DNA of 64,000 bases, from contig OX485806.1 in the NCBI GenBank assembly GCA_950295325.1, positions 38,688,001 through 38,752,000 on the forward strand. The letters are read 5' to 3'. Of the stretch, positions 1 to 12,244 are shown in pieces; position 1 is the stretch's first letter; each line of letters starts with the position of its first letter. This DNA comes from Polytrichum commune (taxonomy: Eukaryota; Streptophyta; Polytrichopsida; Polytrichales; Polytrichaceae). Both the position numbers and the translations under genes were made by a program. The notes beneath the pieces are model-generated. The model saw only the letters and a list, made by a program, of their open reading frames with translations. It ran no database searches and was not told where the DNA came from.

Positions 1-2339
1 TGTAAAATTAGTTGTTTCCCAAAAAAAAAATGCCCTTGGGTTTATTTCAAGACTGAATTTATCCAGAAGTACATTATCCCAATAAGATGTTGGGATTCCT
101 CCTTCACATTGTCTCATCACACATGTCTAATGTAGATCACTATAAGCCAGTATTTACGAGGCGCACAAATCACGTGGGTATAACACTCTATCCATGCTCT
201 CAATAATTGCCCCCTCGCGGTTTGCAGCGTTTTGCTCATTCAATGTAGGGTTTTTATTCCCATTTACTCATGCACTTTTCCCTACAACATTGAGTCTCTT
301 CTTCGTCATATGCCAATCAAGAACTGCATCTGATGTTTTTTTGAAGCCGACTACAACAACTTTTTGAAGTCTGTAAATGTTTTTCTAGCTGCAACCCGAA
401 TCTCCATGACTCTACATTTCGATCTATGATATTTGTAAACCCCTTTGCTCATGCAGCAATGACCGTTGTTGGCATGGTGAGCGCACTTGCTAGTGATAGT
501 GTGAAGCTCATTTGTAAACTCCAATCTGGGGACTCATTGTGTTCCATTTTGAGTGTCCTGTCTACGAGAACTTGTCAAATATTTCTCTTGTACAATAAAT
601 GTTCGCCATTCACCAAGCTATCCTCTCTGTGGAGTTCATGTGCCTAGTTCAATGGATTGATTTTAGGGACGTCATAGACTGCCACCATGTTTTTCCTTTT
701 GCATTAGAGTAAAACATTTGATACATATTTGGTAAACTTTATTTTTGACCACAGGGGGTGCACCACACTTGATTTATGTATACATGTGCAAGAACCCCCT
801 ATTTAATGGGGGGTATTTACCTTCCTTTGGTGAATATTTTCCACCCTATAAGTAGCTGAATTTCTACTGGATGATATTTTCTAACACCCTATTATTATAT
901 CCATAACATTAAGTAGTAATGTTAGGAGGGTATCTTTTGAGTACCTGCAATATTACCTCAACAAGAAGGGAAAAGCTTGCAAAGCAAGGGTGAATGAATG
1001 GATATTTAATCAAATATAGTAGCTTCAAAATAATATCAAAGAGGTTTCCAATGCGGGTGTCAGGAGACTTTTCCAAAAAGTGCAACTACCTTTTTGACCT
1101 CACCAACTTTCCCGTTGCTTTATTATAGCTTTTTAGATTTGTTTAGATCGTAATTTAGCCTAGATTAGAACCTTTACCACCACTTGGCATTAGTTTTGTC
1201 CTAAAAACCAACATAACTAATTCTAAGCATTGAAGGTAACTACCCAAATAGATTAAAAATAACCTAAGTAAAATTCAAAGATAGCGCTACCTTTGCTCTT
1301 AAAATACTATCAAACATCAAACCTTCACCCGTCGGTTTGATGCTCTTTTGAGAAGGTCATTCCAAGCTTGCTACTTAGTGTTATGCAAAAAATTTAGAGT
1401 CGCATAATTATGATCACCTTATCTTATTTATTAGTAGAAATTTTGTATGAATAATCTGCACATATATTACACATACATTACATTGCGCAAATTTTACTTT
1501 GCACATTACACACATACGACCATCATATCATAAACTTTAGCATATTGTGTATGATTCTTGAACCCCCCATGAAACCCTAAATAAGCCGGCCAACCCTTCC
1601 ATCGTTGGATGACGGTATTTTTCATCCAAAGGTGATTGTTTCAACAAATCCATTCACATATCCACATACATTTTTCCTATTTCTCATCTAATGCCATTAA
1701 CGGCAAATGATTTATGTTGAACCTATAAATGAAACAAATCTAAACTTAATTTTATTTATGTAATTTTATATCTAAATAAAAAATACCACAACTTAAGCCA
1801 TACATTACATATAATTCCCAAATTCAAATTTAGAGGACACTATTGTATATCTTAAAAAACTTGTAAAAATTATGTGTCTTGAATAAAATCCACCCTACAT
1901 TTTCTTGCATGTGGTTTTCTACATTTTTGCCAGTGCTTGCCCCTAGTAACTTCGGATAGTTACCTAAACCTCATCATATGTCATGACGTACAATTATGCT
2001 GCCTATTTTGATAGTTAGTCTAGGTCATCATTTATTCACAATTAGAATATTCCTTCATACATCAAATATAGGAAAACACTCCAAATGCGGGAGTTAACAA
2101 CGGCTTCGTGTGATTTGCATGGTGTGGGTTTGATCATGTATTCCTCCCTCATCATTTTGAATTGAATCTCCATGTATGTTTTTTGGAGTTAACTTGTATT
2201 GAGCGGAGCAAGCACATTTAAGTATAAGTGAAAAATGTTGATGTGTACTAAAACCCTAAATACTTTGGTCAAACACCTAAAAGTAATAGCAACATGTTGT
2301 TTAAATTGGATTTTTTCTCATAGAGCCCTCTGTTGTTGT
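1..2339. other. AT-rich stretch without recognisable gene
   Basis: Only very short open frames with biased composition are present, and stops are dense in all frames. No domain, splice-compatible exon chain or terminal repeat was recognised by eye. The stretch is typical of decayed intergenic plant DNA. Confidence 0.5.
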
Positions 2340-2812
2340 GTTGGGTATTCTAATTTAGAATATTAAGATGAGATCTTCAAAACTTTTCATTAAAATTACT
2401 GCTCAAAAGGTAATGATTCAATTTAGTTTTAGACATAGATTTCATGACCTTAAATATTTTGAAGTTAGATGTTTTTTCATATTCCTTTATAAACTTGAGG
2501 GCATCATTACAAAAATTTGTAGATTAACATCAATTTAATGTAATTGTATCATGTTTTAAACAAATTTTAGACAATTGCGTGCTCAATATATCTACTTGCA
2601 CACTACTTGCATTCTCTTGAATACATGTAAATTTTTATTCAATTGTTTATGTCAACATAAAGTGATTGGCTTTGTAAAGATCAATTATTTTTTTCAAATG
2701 TTTATGATTTTGTCATTCACAAAATTCAAAGTTAGTATATAGTTTTGAATCACATTTGCTTAAATCTATGTAGCGTAACGGAGTTGTGTACTTGGTGTGC
2801 TTGCATCCTGAG
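2340..2812 (+). repeat. Dispersed repeat family C, copy 1
   Basis: This stretch matches 45945-46397 (same strand) and 19834-20290 (opposite strand) over most of its length, with many substitutions and small indels. Shared landmarks are GCTCAAAAGGTAATG near the left side, AACTTCAAGGC/ACTTGAGGGC in the middle, CACAAAATTCAAA, and GGAGTTGTGTACTT near the right end. It has no coding capacity. The right end carries CAAGCA-type sequence (read on the minus strand) that resembles the terminal repeat of the element at 25302-25926, so the family may be a miniature DNA transposon. That link is an inference. Confidence 0.6.
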
Positions 2813-5190
2813 TAGCAAGTGTATGCTATTTATCTAGCCTTTTGTTCATGCAATGAAAATTCTGTGGACTTTATCTTAAACTAGGCAATTGATAATTGAT
2901 CTAGAATGCATATTTTTTGGAAATAGTAAATACTTTTTTTTTTTAGGTAAGTCATAGTGGTATTGGATGTCCACACTCTTTAGAGCCTTGTTTCACTTGG
3001 ACTCTTATACCATTCTAAGCACATTTGAAATAATATTTGGGCTACGCATCAATGTTAGCCTTGTCATTCAATCACAGCTTACCTCATACTTCCTTTCACA
3101 TTTTTCATGGGTCTTAACTAAATTGAAGACCTCCACCATCTTCCAATTCTTTCTCCTTCTGTTTTTGGTACACCTATTGCTAAAATGGCATGTGTTAGGC
3201 CATTGCTATCATCTTCTCTTCTTTCCATCAGTAGATATGAAATCATCACAATTGTACACACAAGATTTGCATCTCAGATCTTCAAGCACATCCTTATGGC
3301 CATTCATTGTCATATTCCATTATATTGTGTTAGTGAGCTTTTGTTTTGATGTTTGCACTGAAATACATGTCTATTAAGGCCTACGAGACCCTCATCCAAT
3401 CATCTTGTCTTACACAGCTTCGTCACCCCTCAAATTCACACAACGTGCTCCCTTCAATGTGTGTTGTCTTCTTCTTAGTTGCATCGCAACAATTTACACA
3501 ATGGACAACATGGACAATGAATTGAAAGGTTTTGGAGGTCTTATTGATGGATTCCCAAAATCGCTTTGTGGTCATGGGCATTGTCCCACACATGTTGCCG
3601 GGGGAAGCTCTCATGCAAAGGACGCTAGTGGAGCAATTTCTCAGTCTCCATTTTTTTTGCAACATGCATCTCTTGAAACATCCATGGTACACCCTCATTA
3701 GCTTGTCGGTGGTTTGGGAAAGTGTGCGTCTTGCACATGTTGATGTCGTTGGTGATCATCGTCAATCCTCACTTGGTGTCCACTAGGTGTTTGCAATTTG
3801 TCGTTTTTCACCTCTCCTTCCAGTTGTTGAGTGCTCATCACCAACTCATGACTCATATTAGGATGGAAATCCTTTTTGCTTGCTTCCCCCTCATGGCAGA
3901 TGCAGAGCTATACCAACTACGGTAGGACCTCGTCATTATGACAAAGACTGAATGATGTAGTATAATGTTGCTTGGTGAGGTGTACTGTCGATTACCCACC
4001 TTCAATTACCATTCTCCTCTCCACTGAAGACCTAGATGCACATCGAATTTGTGCTTTGCTTCTTTGAATATCAATCCTAGAAAGCACTTTGAGTTTGTGC
4101 TCTCTTTAGTGTCGCGGTCAAGGTGTTTAGGGTGGTAATTCCTTCTAGTTGTTATTTTTTCATAGTTGATCTAATTTGTCCTCCTTGGGAAGCAAGTAAA
4201 TTTTTATGTAGGAAATACATTTTTTTGCAGTGTTTTCCTTATGCATGCGTTAAGACATTCATTCCCTGGATTGAGATTCCACTCAATGTAAATTTGTTAA
4301 ATGACCAGAGTTTATGTGGAATGTGAAAAAATTTGATTTTCTAACTATCTAAAGTGGTGTGCCTCCATGATTGGTTTTCATCACCCACTCAACCTTCGCT
4401 CACGCTCAATTCTTTCTTCCTTTCTCCCACTACAATTTTTTTTTTATTGTTTTTTCGTTTTTATTACTTGCCATTCCCATTTTAATTGAATTAGGGTTCA
4501 CACATCTAGTCCCCCTCTAGTGTGAATCCTTCTCACACTCTTTGGTGTGGTACTTCATTCCACTGACTTTAATCCTCGTAGATGACTATTGAGAACATAC
4601 ATCTTTGTTTAATCTATTTTGTGGTTCTCATCATTTTTTGTTCATTCATGCTTTGAAACTTGGGTAGAGATTTCCAAATACTCAAGTGTATATCCAACTT
4701 ACCCAAAAAGAAACTCATATAAAAGAAATGAGTAGTGCTAATTGGCAACCCCAATCTTATCAATTGGCTTTCACATTACAAGAGAATTGATCAACTATAT
4801 CAAGACGACTATTTGCCACAAACTTAAAAAAGGTAGAGCCTAAGGCTATGGGTCAACTTCTCACATTAACTAAACTTCTATCCCTTACAAGCATTTTCAA
4901 TACAATTGTAGATGACATTGTCATGCAACATTTTCCGAGTGCGCTTCCTTTTTTATTGAGGTGAAGGTGTTTGGTGTGATGAAGGTTCCATCATTAGGAC
5001 AATGTCATTTTTTAAGCACCTTTCTTCCTTTAGGACCTTGAGGTGTCTAGCAAAGTCAAACAAAGTTGTTAGAAACATTTTTGTGTATTTGGCATTCTTC
5101 ATGGATTACATTCCACAGTCCCAAATCTTTACAAAATCTGGCCACTTTATTTTTTTACATAACGCCCATCCAACTCTTCATGAAGAATGA
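2813..5190. other. Anonymous DNA, decayed
   Basis: A 136-codon frame at 2967-3377 (+) and a pair of overlapping frames near 3405-3790 on both strands are the longest. None shows a recognisable domain, signal peptide or exon pattern, and they are phenylalanine, leucine and serine rich as expected from T-rich sequence. The minus strand around 4.7-5.2 kb continues the frame of the ORF at 5192-5707 with interspersed stops, so it may be the decayed rest of that coding unit. Confidence 0.4.
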
Positions 5191-5191
5191 A

Positions 5192-5707
5192 TCACAATTG
5201 CTTGGCTACTTTTGGATTGGCCTTCATGTTCCTCTTTGCTAGTATCAAATTGCATTGGCGGGTCCAATACATTCTTTCAAATTTCTTCACGTGGCCCATT
5301 GCGACTTCCACTAGATGGTTTAGGTTCCTCATCTCACCGCCTAAAACGACGTTGAATACATCCCAAGTTGAAGTCACCTTGCTTTTAAAGTTCATCTCCA
5401 TAATGGTCATTATTGCTACAACTGTGCCTAGTTGTTCAAGTTCATCTCTTAACAATGACTTGCTCATCATTCTCTTGCTCCTACGTTCGGTTGCCTCCAA
5501 GGGAGAAATGGGAGTTGTGTCCCTGCTAATGGCCACACATTTTCTCTTGACGGTTGTCTCCAAGTTTATGCAATCATCCACAAAGGTTGCATCCACTATC
5601 AATAGGAATGGACAGAGAACGGGAAGAAGAAGACAACTATTGTCCAAAGCTGCATAAGCTAGTACCTGAGATGAACATTTTTGTGGATGGCAAGGTCCAC
5701 GAGGCAC
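5192..5707 (-). pseudogene. Unrecognised coding remnant
   Basis: This 171-codon open frame reads like real coding sequence in its second half: charged, mixed composition with runs such as KRKCVAISRDTTPISPLEAT followed by ERRSKRMMSK. The minus-strand frame continues below 5192 for some distance but is broken by several stops, at least some of them TAG where Trp (TGG) would suit the context. I do not recognise the family. It lies next to, and opposite in strand to, the decayed genes at 6.0-9.4 kb. It could be a transposon protein or a captured host gene; no function is proposed. Confidence 0.3.
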
Positions 5708-6030
5708 ACTAGAGAGCCTTCAAAGCATAATACAAGTTCACCAGTGCATCCATGATGGCTCTAATGAGGGAGGCATGGGAAAACTTAATGAGGGTGGGAA
5801 GAGCTAGGTGTCTCTAGATCACACGGCGCATGCCTTCTCCAACTTCATAAATAAATTTTTAAAAAAAAAAAGTTTTGAGGGGGACGCGCATTTTAAACTT
5901 GTCACCCTCGAGCCTTTGAAAATCCAGGGACGGTCTAGCGTTGATACCAAAAAGGCAATATGGACAAAAACTAAGGACCGTTTCTCTATTGGAATGATAG
6001 AACATTCCTGGAAGTTTGTTTTAGGGCATC

Positions 6031-7263
6031 ATGAGCACCCCCTTCTATGAGCCCTTCCTGTGAGAGTACGTTGACTATGCAAGCCCCAAGTTCAAGGAAA
6101 TCGACATCTGGCTGTGGATAATTGAAGATAGGAGGGCAAAGCAAGTGTATGAGATTGTTAGGAAATTGCAACCGGATTGTGTTGTGAATAAATCTCATTA
6201 CATTGTTGCACTGGTGGAGGGGGCGTACACGACGTTGAAGGACAAGAAAATCAAGGTCGTCAACGTATTGTGTTTGTACTTCGTGTACAAAGCATACTTG
6301 CTGAAAGTGGAGAACCACCTTATGAACCGGATGGAGAAAATCTTCCAAGTTTCAAAAGGTTTGGGTGCCAACAAATGCCTCTACAATAAGTCCAAATACG
6401 CCAACTATCCTGCCGATGAGCTGCGGATGGAATTCTACTTGTGGATGATGAGCACTCTAACGAGGAGAGGGGACTGTGTTTTCAACATCTTTGGGGGCTC
6501 CAAACCAATCTATGCTACCATGGTAAATAACTTTAAATAGTTGGTTCAAAGTTTGAGTCGACCACCTCAAACTAGGCACTATGTTGGATTGGGTCAACCA
6601 ACCCAAAGTAGGCATTGTTTTTGTTAGGTGGGTTCTTTTGTTTTGGTTTTCTTATAATGTTTCTTTTTCTTTTTTTGGTGTAATTTCATGTGCATATTTC
6701 TAATACAAGTGATTTGGGAATGTGCAAATGTTGGGATTAAACATATACTCCTATATAGAGGATGGTGATATTCAATTCTACAAAACCCGGAAGCCATTGG
6801 TGAAAAAGATGGACATCCTCAATTGGATCCTGGGAACCTACGTCGAGGAGATCGTTTAGGGGGGTAAAACCCATTGGATATGGCGAGGCGTATCAACCCT
6901 GAAGAAATCGCCACGAGGGCCCTCATTGGAATTCCTAAACCTCTTGTTGGATTGCATGTGGGCAATCCACCATGGGCACCACGTGACGAGGTGGAGGAGG
7001 AAAAAGAAGATGAAGAAGATGACACAAGGGTGGAGGGCAAGATCGAGGAAAGGGCAACGTGTTACACGCAGGAATCCAAAGCCCCTCAACGAGAGAAAGC
7101 TATGCGGCTGGCAACTTCGCAGAGTAAGCCAGTGCTTGTCCTCAATGTGGAGGATGCGAGGGACATGTACTCCACGGATGCGACTGCCACATTTAGGGAG
7201 AGGATGACGTTGAAGGGGAAGAAATTCTACGCAATTATGCAATGGAGGAGACCATCGCTATAA
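6031..7263 (+). pseudogene. Methyltransferase-like decayed gene (N4/N6 class pattern)
   Basis: From an ATG at 6031 one frame runs to 6540, broken only by a TGA at 6061. Near its end it reads TLTRRGDCVFNIFGGSKPIY, which has the layout of the SAM-binding motif I of DNA N4/N6 methyltransferases (…GD.V.d.F.GS…A). It is preceded by YPADELRMEF, the usual place of the helix before that motif. A GT donor follows at about 6523 (ATG|GTAAAT), and coding-like sequence resumes near 6768 (FYKTRKPLVKKMDIL) and, in another frame, at 6874-7263 with an NPPW tetrapeptide and a long acidic run. The canonical G-x-G of motif I and a clear DPPY are not intact. The call rests on motif shape only. An alternative is an unrelated transposon-borne protein of plants. 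It is broken by at least one stop and one frame change. Confidence 0.35.
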
Positions 7264-8588
7264 GTAGCGAGGATGAAGAAAACATGGAACTCACCAAACG
7301 GCTTAGGTCGGATCCTCCCTCCCCTACAACGTTCGCCGACATGGTGAGGGTGAACCCAAAGTCCTCATTGTGCATGATGCTAGCAAGAAGATGCTGAGGG
7401 ACGAGGAGTAGCGCGTCCACTTGCAGAAGGCTCCCGCAAAAAAAAACCTCGGTGTGGAACGAAGTCGCTGAGTTGAGGGCGCTCCTGTTGGAACATGAGT
7501 GACAAAGGGCGATGGCCCAGCCTCCATCCAACACGGACTTGATCTTGCAGGTAATACAAAGAATGTGGGCGCAAGGTTTGGTAAAGCTCCCTCGAGCTCT
7601 TTTCCACACTTGCCCCCCAGCTTCTCTGAGCAGAGCATCCCTCAGCAATCCGTCCCGCAACTGTCCTTCACCTTCCAGCACATGATGCAACCCCCCACGT
7701 TCTATACGCTCCGGTCTAGCAAGTGGATGATTCCAACATGTGGCGTGTCCATGGAACTTCCTCCCTTTTGGGCCCCCCACTACTTCGGCCACCCATAGTG
7801 ATGCCCCCCCCCCCCCTCATCAACAGGATGACCCCAAAATATTGGGTCGCCCGACCCAAACCCACCTGCCTCTGCAGTGCCTCAAGGTGACTCCCCCGTT
7901 GCTGCTCAGTCTCCCCTTGATCAACATGAGTGTCAAAGAAACACAAGCATGTTAGATGTTGAAGGGCGCAAAGGCCTGGTGATACTTCTACTCCTAACCA
8001 AATCAATGAACCCATGCATGATGCACATGCGGAGGTTGGATTAGGACAAGGACCTGATACTTAGCCTTTGCAAGAGCAGGTTGCTGACCTTGTTGGAGAA
8101 GGCGGTGGCAAGAGAGGTGGGGCAGCGGAGACAGTGGAGGCTTCCACATCGTCCAAACATGACCAAGACGAGATAATATACTGAGACCTCTCAACTTGGG
8201 TCAATCGACCCAAACTCCCTGGGTCGTTGTCTAGTTGGCATGGTCGTGTCCCCTTAGCTATGAGAAATTGCTCCCCCCTCCCCGCACTCCTGCCACCCTC
8301 CGTTTCCCTGCGTGCGACTATGCTCAAATTCAGCGGCACACAAACAATTATTTATATTTATATTTAGGACAGTGTGAACGGCTTGTTGACCCCCCCCCCC
8401 AAGCAAATTGTACATAGAGCATTGTAAAAAAAAACTTATTATTTTTGTGTTTAAATGTATCTTGTGTGTTTTTACCCTTTGTATATTTCTATTGCCACCA
8501 AAAATTCAATTGTTTTTGTATTTGCACAAAAAATTTGTTATGCTTCAAATGGACATAGCATGACATAGCCATTCCCCTGTTCTCTCGC
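7264..8588 (+). pseudogene. Proline/glutamine-rich decayed continuation
   Basis: Several overlapping frames in this stretch are rich in Pro, Gln and Ser on the plus strand, and they switch frame at short C-homopolymers (for example 7806-7818 and 8391-8401). This is what a disordered linker damaged by homopolymer indels looks like. It lies between the methyltransferase-like and phosphatase-like parts, so it may be a linker of one large protein or the tail of the first. No domain is recognised and the boundary is uncertain. Confidence 0.25.
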
Positions 8589-9380
8589 TTGTCTCTGCAG
8601 GGATTGGAGCATAGCGTTGTGGCTCCCCATCGCTTGTCTCCCATAAGTGTGGAGAATAGGGCGGTGGCCCCCCCGATTTTACCCACCCCACCTTTGTTGC
8701 CTAGGACCCGTGACCTGGTGTTAGATCTCAACGGGGTCTTTGTTCAATGTGTGTATTTTCCCAAGGTCCCCATAGTGCCTTTCTGCAAGCCTAAAGACGT
8801 GAACTACGATGGCCCCCCACGTACATCTAAAGCAAGTTTGTGTACCTTCGGCTGTGGCTTCTGCATTTCCTGCAGATCACCCAATTGAAATGGTGGGTGA
8901 TCGTGTGGAGCTTCATGAAGTCCAAGAACACCTAGGCAATCATGGAGTTCATCTTCAAGGGCCTCAAACCCCCTTGCTTGGTCTTAGAACAGGAGTATTG
9001 TAAGAGTTTATACACCCCTAACGGCAGGGGTGTCAAAAAGCCCAATAACCCCGCCGTAAACCAATATCTTAAGGTTTTGAAGCCAATTATCTAGGACCGG
9101 CGTCCTTCTATGGTCGGTTGTCCCTACAATGTTTGCCCCACCCACGACAACACGTTGATGGTGGACGACAATGCTTCCAAAAACATTTTGAACCCAACAT
9201 CCAACTTCATACTTTGCCCTACACGGATGGTCGGGAAGGTCCAAGACCGCCTTGTATTAGACCTCATTAAATACCTTCAGATGCTTGTGGGGAGCGGATT
9301 ATCCGTGCCCCAGTTCCTCAGTTGTAATCCAATAGGTGAAAGATACATAAATCCGAGGGACTGTATAGAGAGTTGCACGC
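8589..9380 (+). pseudogene. FCP1/NIF-type HAD phosphatase domain, decayed
   Basis: Three landmarks of the FCP1/NIF (HAD-superfamily) phosphatase fold occur in the right order. The nucleophile strand is LVLDLNGVF, with its Asp at about 8724. The second motif region is VIVWSFMKSKN, at about 8900-8935. The acidic pair is LMVDDNASKNILNP, with its Asp pair at about 9164-9169. The frame shifts inside the C-run near 8813-8818, and in-frame stops occur at the TAA just after it, at a TAG after KSKNT and at a TAG before DRRPS. Motif I is DxN rather than the DxDx(T/V) of classical catalysis. The family dephosphorylates Ser/Thr, for example on the RNA polymerase II tail. This copy cannot make an intact protein as it stands. 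Confidence 0.6.
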
Positions 9381-9609
9381 TCACACAAAATATAATAAAC
9401 TCATTTGAGATAGTACATGGTGTGCCCTTTGTGTAAATATGCTTCAAATGTATATCGATTTCACATGCTCCCTCTCCTTTCCCTTGGGTTTTGTTTTTTT
9501 TTACTTTGGCATTAGCGTTTGGAGCCCTCGCTTGAGGTCGTTTGTGACTGAAACTTGCGAAGCTTCTTCTCTGAGATTGTTTACGATGCCGCGTCCATCA
9601 TTGACTGCT

Positions 9610-10035
9610 CCAAGAAGCCTCCACGGGAAGGTCACTCCATTGTCAAGTTGAAAACCACGTGCGAACAAAGTTTGCTACCCCTATATTATATGCTATAGAT
9701 AATTTTAAAAATTATGATATTTTTTCTATATATACATATCCATTGATAATATCTTATATATATATTTAGTCATCTCCATTTTTTCTAGTAATTTTTTTAG
9801 TTCAATTCTGCGTCATTCTAGTTAGAAACGGTATGTTTTCTAGAAAAAACAAATTATCAAATTTGGTTGTCAATTTTTACTATGTAATAGATACCATGTA
9901 TATGTACTCATTATTTTTTTTGATGAAAGTTTGACCCATTTTGTTAATGCAACTTAGAAAAAGTAGATTTTTTTTGTTCGCACGTGATTTTCAACTTGAC
10001 AATGGAGTGACCTCCCCGTGGAAGCCTCTTGATGA
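9610..10035. repeat. Foldback: about 62-bp inverted repeat around a 300-bp loop
   Basis: Sequence at about 9610-9672 recurs as its reverse complement at about 9973-10035, sharing the core CAACTTGACAATGGAGTGAC and flanking CGCACGTG; the few differences are transitions. The left arm lies in coding-like sequence continuing from the phosphatase remnant. The loop is AT-rich. This looks like an inverted duplication of a gene tail rather than a typical terminal inverted repeat. Confidence 0.7.
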
Positions 10036-10859
10036 CGGCGTTGTCGATAGCCCCCCACCCAAGCAAAGATGCCGACAATCTTCGTCTCCATCACCACTCA
10101 AAGGTATAGATCGCAACTGCATCCGGGCATCCCACTCTCGGCACGGTGATAAATTCCACCTCAACGGCGGCTACAGATGGACGCTTGACCTGCAAAAAGT
10201 GGACCCCTCCCTACTCCTTTGCGGGACGTTTTTCACCTCCACGCCAACTCGGACGCAAGCAACCATTGTGCCAAGGTGACCCCCTACAAACCAACCCCCT
10301 TGCCCAAAGCTAAACCATATAGTACAAACCTTCTACCCTAAAAGAAGCATGTAACGTGTTTGGATCTTTCTCCTCAATCTAACACATGTATATTGGCATG
10401 ATGAGTTTCAGGTTGCGTCCAACCCTAAACCTCCATAGTCCAGTGCATCTATTGAGAGGGAGAGTTTCTACGCCATGTGTAGAAATGCGAGGCAATCCAC
10501 TTCATTGTATTCAAATTCTTCCTCCTATAAATTGGGCCCTCAATAGACTCCAAAATGTGTTATGGTGGGCCCATGTGTTGATCTTGGCTATAATCGCGGG
10601 GCAAAGATTTTCAGGATTGTTGAAGCGATGCGATCAAAAGAATCAGCGGCAAAAGAAAAAGATGCGGTCTCCAAAGCTAGATAGGCCATCGTAGGCGTAG
10701 ACATTACGCATAGGCAAGATGATTTTAGGTCAAACTATCCAATGGATGTGTGGCGTTATTATGCTATTCAATTTACATGCCAGTCGTTGTATATTTTATT
10801 TGCAATTGTAAGGTAACTATAAATATTGATGGATAATTGAATATTTTAACCGCATGTAC
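10036..10859. other. Unassigned stretch next to the foldback
   Basis: Open frames of 112 and 102 codons (9941-10279 and 10386-10694, plus strand) have mixed composition but no recognised domain. They may be inverted or decayed parts of the same coding unit as 8.6-9.6 kb. Confidence 0.3.
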
Positions 10860-11535
10860 CAGTGTGTAAGTAGAGGATGATGGGAGCTAGACAACTCCCA
10901 ATTGAAGATGGATGGATTGTAATTAGACAACTCTAGATTGACACATGTGCATTGGGGTTAGATAGCTCCGCATTTAGTACATTGGAATCACACCATTTCA
11001 TATTGAGGATATGTGCACATGATTTAGACAACTCTCGATGAGGTGCACTAGAATTAGACCACTCCAAATTTGGAAAGATGAATGCTATTCATTGGAGTTA
11101 GACAACTCTTAATGAATAAATAAATCTAGTTGGAATTAGACAGTTCCAACTAGAAGAATGAATGGATGAACCAAGTTGGAATTATACAGATCTAACTAGA
11201 AGATGGGATGGATAAATCCAGTTGAAATTATACAATTCCATCTGGAAGAATGAGATTGGGTTAAAAGATGGAAGAAGGTTAAAGAAGAACCAAAGATAAA
11301 AGACGCATAATAGAATTAAGAGATAGAGCTATGAATAGAACACTTTTATTATATGTGAAAATAGAAAGTAAAAGTAGCGCCTTTAGCATAAGAGGAAGCT
11401 CGGGGAAGAGAGAGGATATTTTTTTGTCTCTCTCTTATGATCGGATGGTTGAGCTTAGACCAATACCTTCTTGGTCTACGATTGTAATTAGACGTTACAA
11501 GGAAAATAAATTGAGTTCTTCAACTCATCATTTTG
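10860..11535 (+). repeat. Dispersed repeat family F with a degenerate minisatellite, copy 1
   Basis: About ten degenerate copies of an 18-35 bp unit with core TTAGACAACTC lie between about 10890 and 11240. They are followed by a purine-rich part with AAGCTCGGGGAAGAGAGAGG. The whole reappears inverted at 17035-17830. The core is nearly self-complementary (GAGTTGTCTAACTC). It could be part of an LTR or of a non-autonomous DNA element; its ends were not resolved. Confidence 0.6.
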
Positions 11536-12244
11536 ATTGATAATTATTATCGTGAAAGTTGGTGACAAACCTATGGGAGGTTTGTTATAGCAATAATATG
11601 AGTGTTATATGATTTCCCCTTCAATATGGTATAATGTTTGGATTGTCCTACCTAAACCATCTTGATATGAGTTCTTAATTGGGTTCTTGATATGAACACC
11701 CGCTTCAAAGAACTTGCATCTTACAACATTCTCTAATATCTGTGTGATTTTAGACATGTTCTTATATATGTAAATGTCTCAAAATGCCAAAAAATTCCCA
11801 AATTAACGAATATAGTGTTTAGGGAAAAATTCCTTGATATGCACTTCACAACACCACTAACAAAGCATCTGGCCCTAACTGAAAGTAGATTGTTTTCAAG
11901 GACACAATGCATACCTGGTAATTTCATAGTAGAGAATAACATTAAGTCATTGATTTGCAACCATCTAATAGGATAGAACAAAAGCAATTTGAAGCATGCA
12001 ATCACATTGCATGCCCTTGCGACATTGTGTTCATGATGCAGTGGAAGGAGGGATAGTGAGGGTATCTCTTCATGCTTGCAGTGACATTGAGAAGTAGGTG
12101 TGTGCCCTCAAAATTTGGTGAGCAAAAGTCCAAACCCAATAGATCATGTATATTGAAGGGCACTACATGTATACACACAGAGGGCATGGAAGGCAAAGGG
12201 CTATACAATCATTTGCAAAAAGGATTCTCAGTGTGAGAAAATTT
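11536..12244. other. Anonymous DNA
   Basis: Nothing recognisable was found; short frames on the minus strand only. Confidence 0.4.

Noticed and set aside
2967-3377. 136-codon Phe/Leu/Ser-rich ORF as membrane protein
   Set aside because: Hydrophobicity follows from T-rich DNA; no segment pattern, start context or neighbouring exon supports it.
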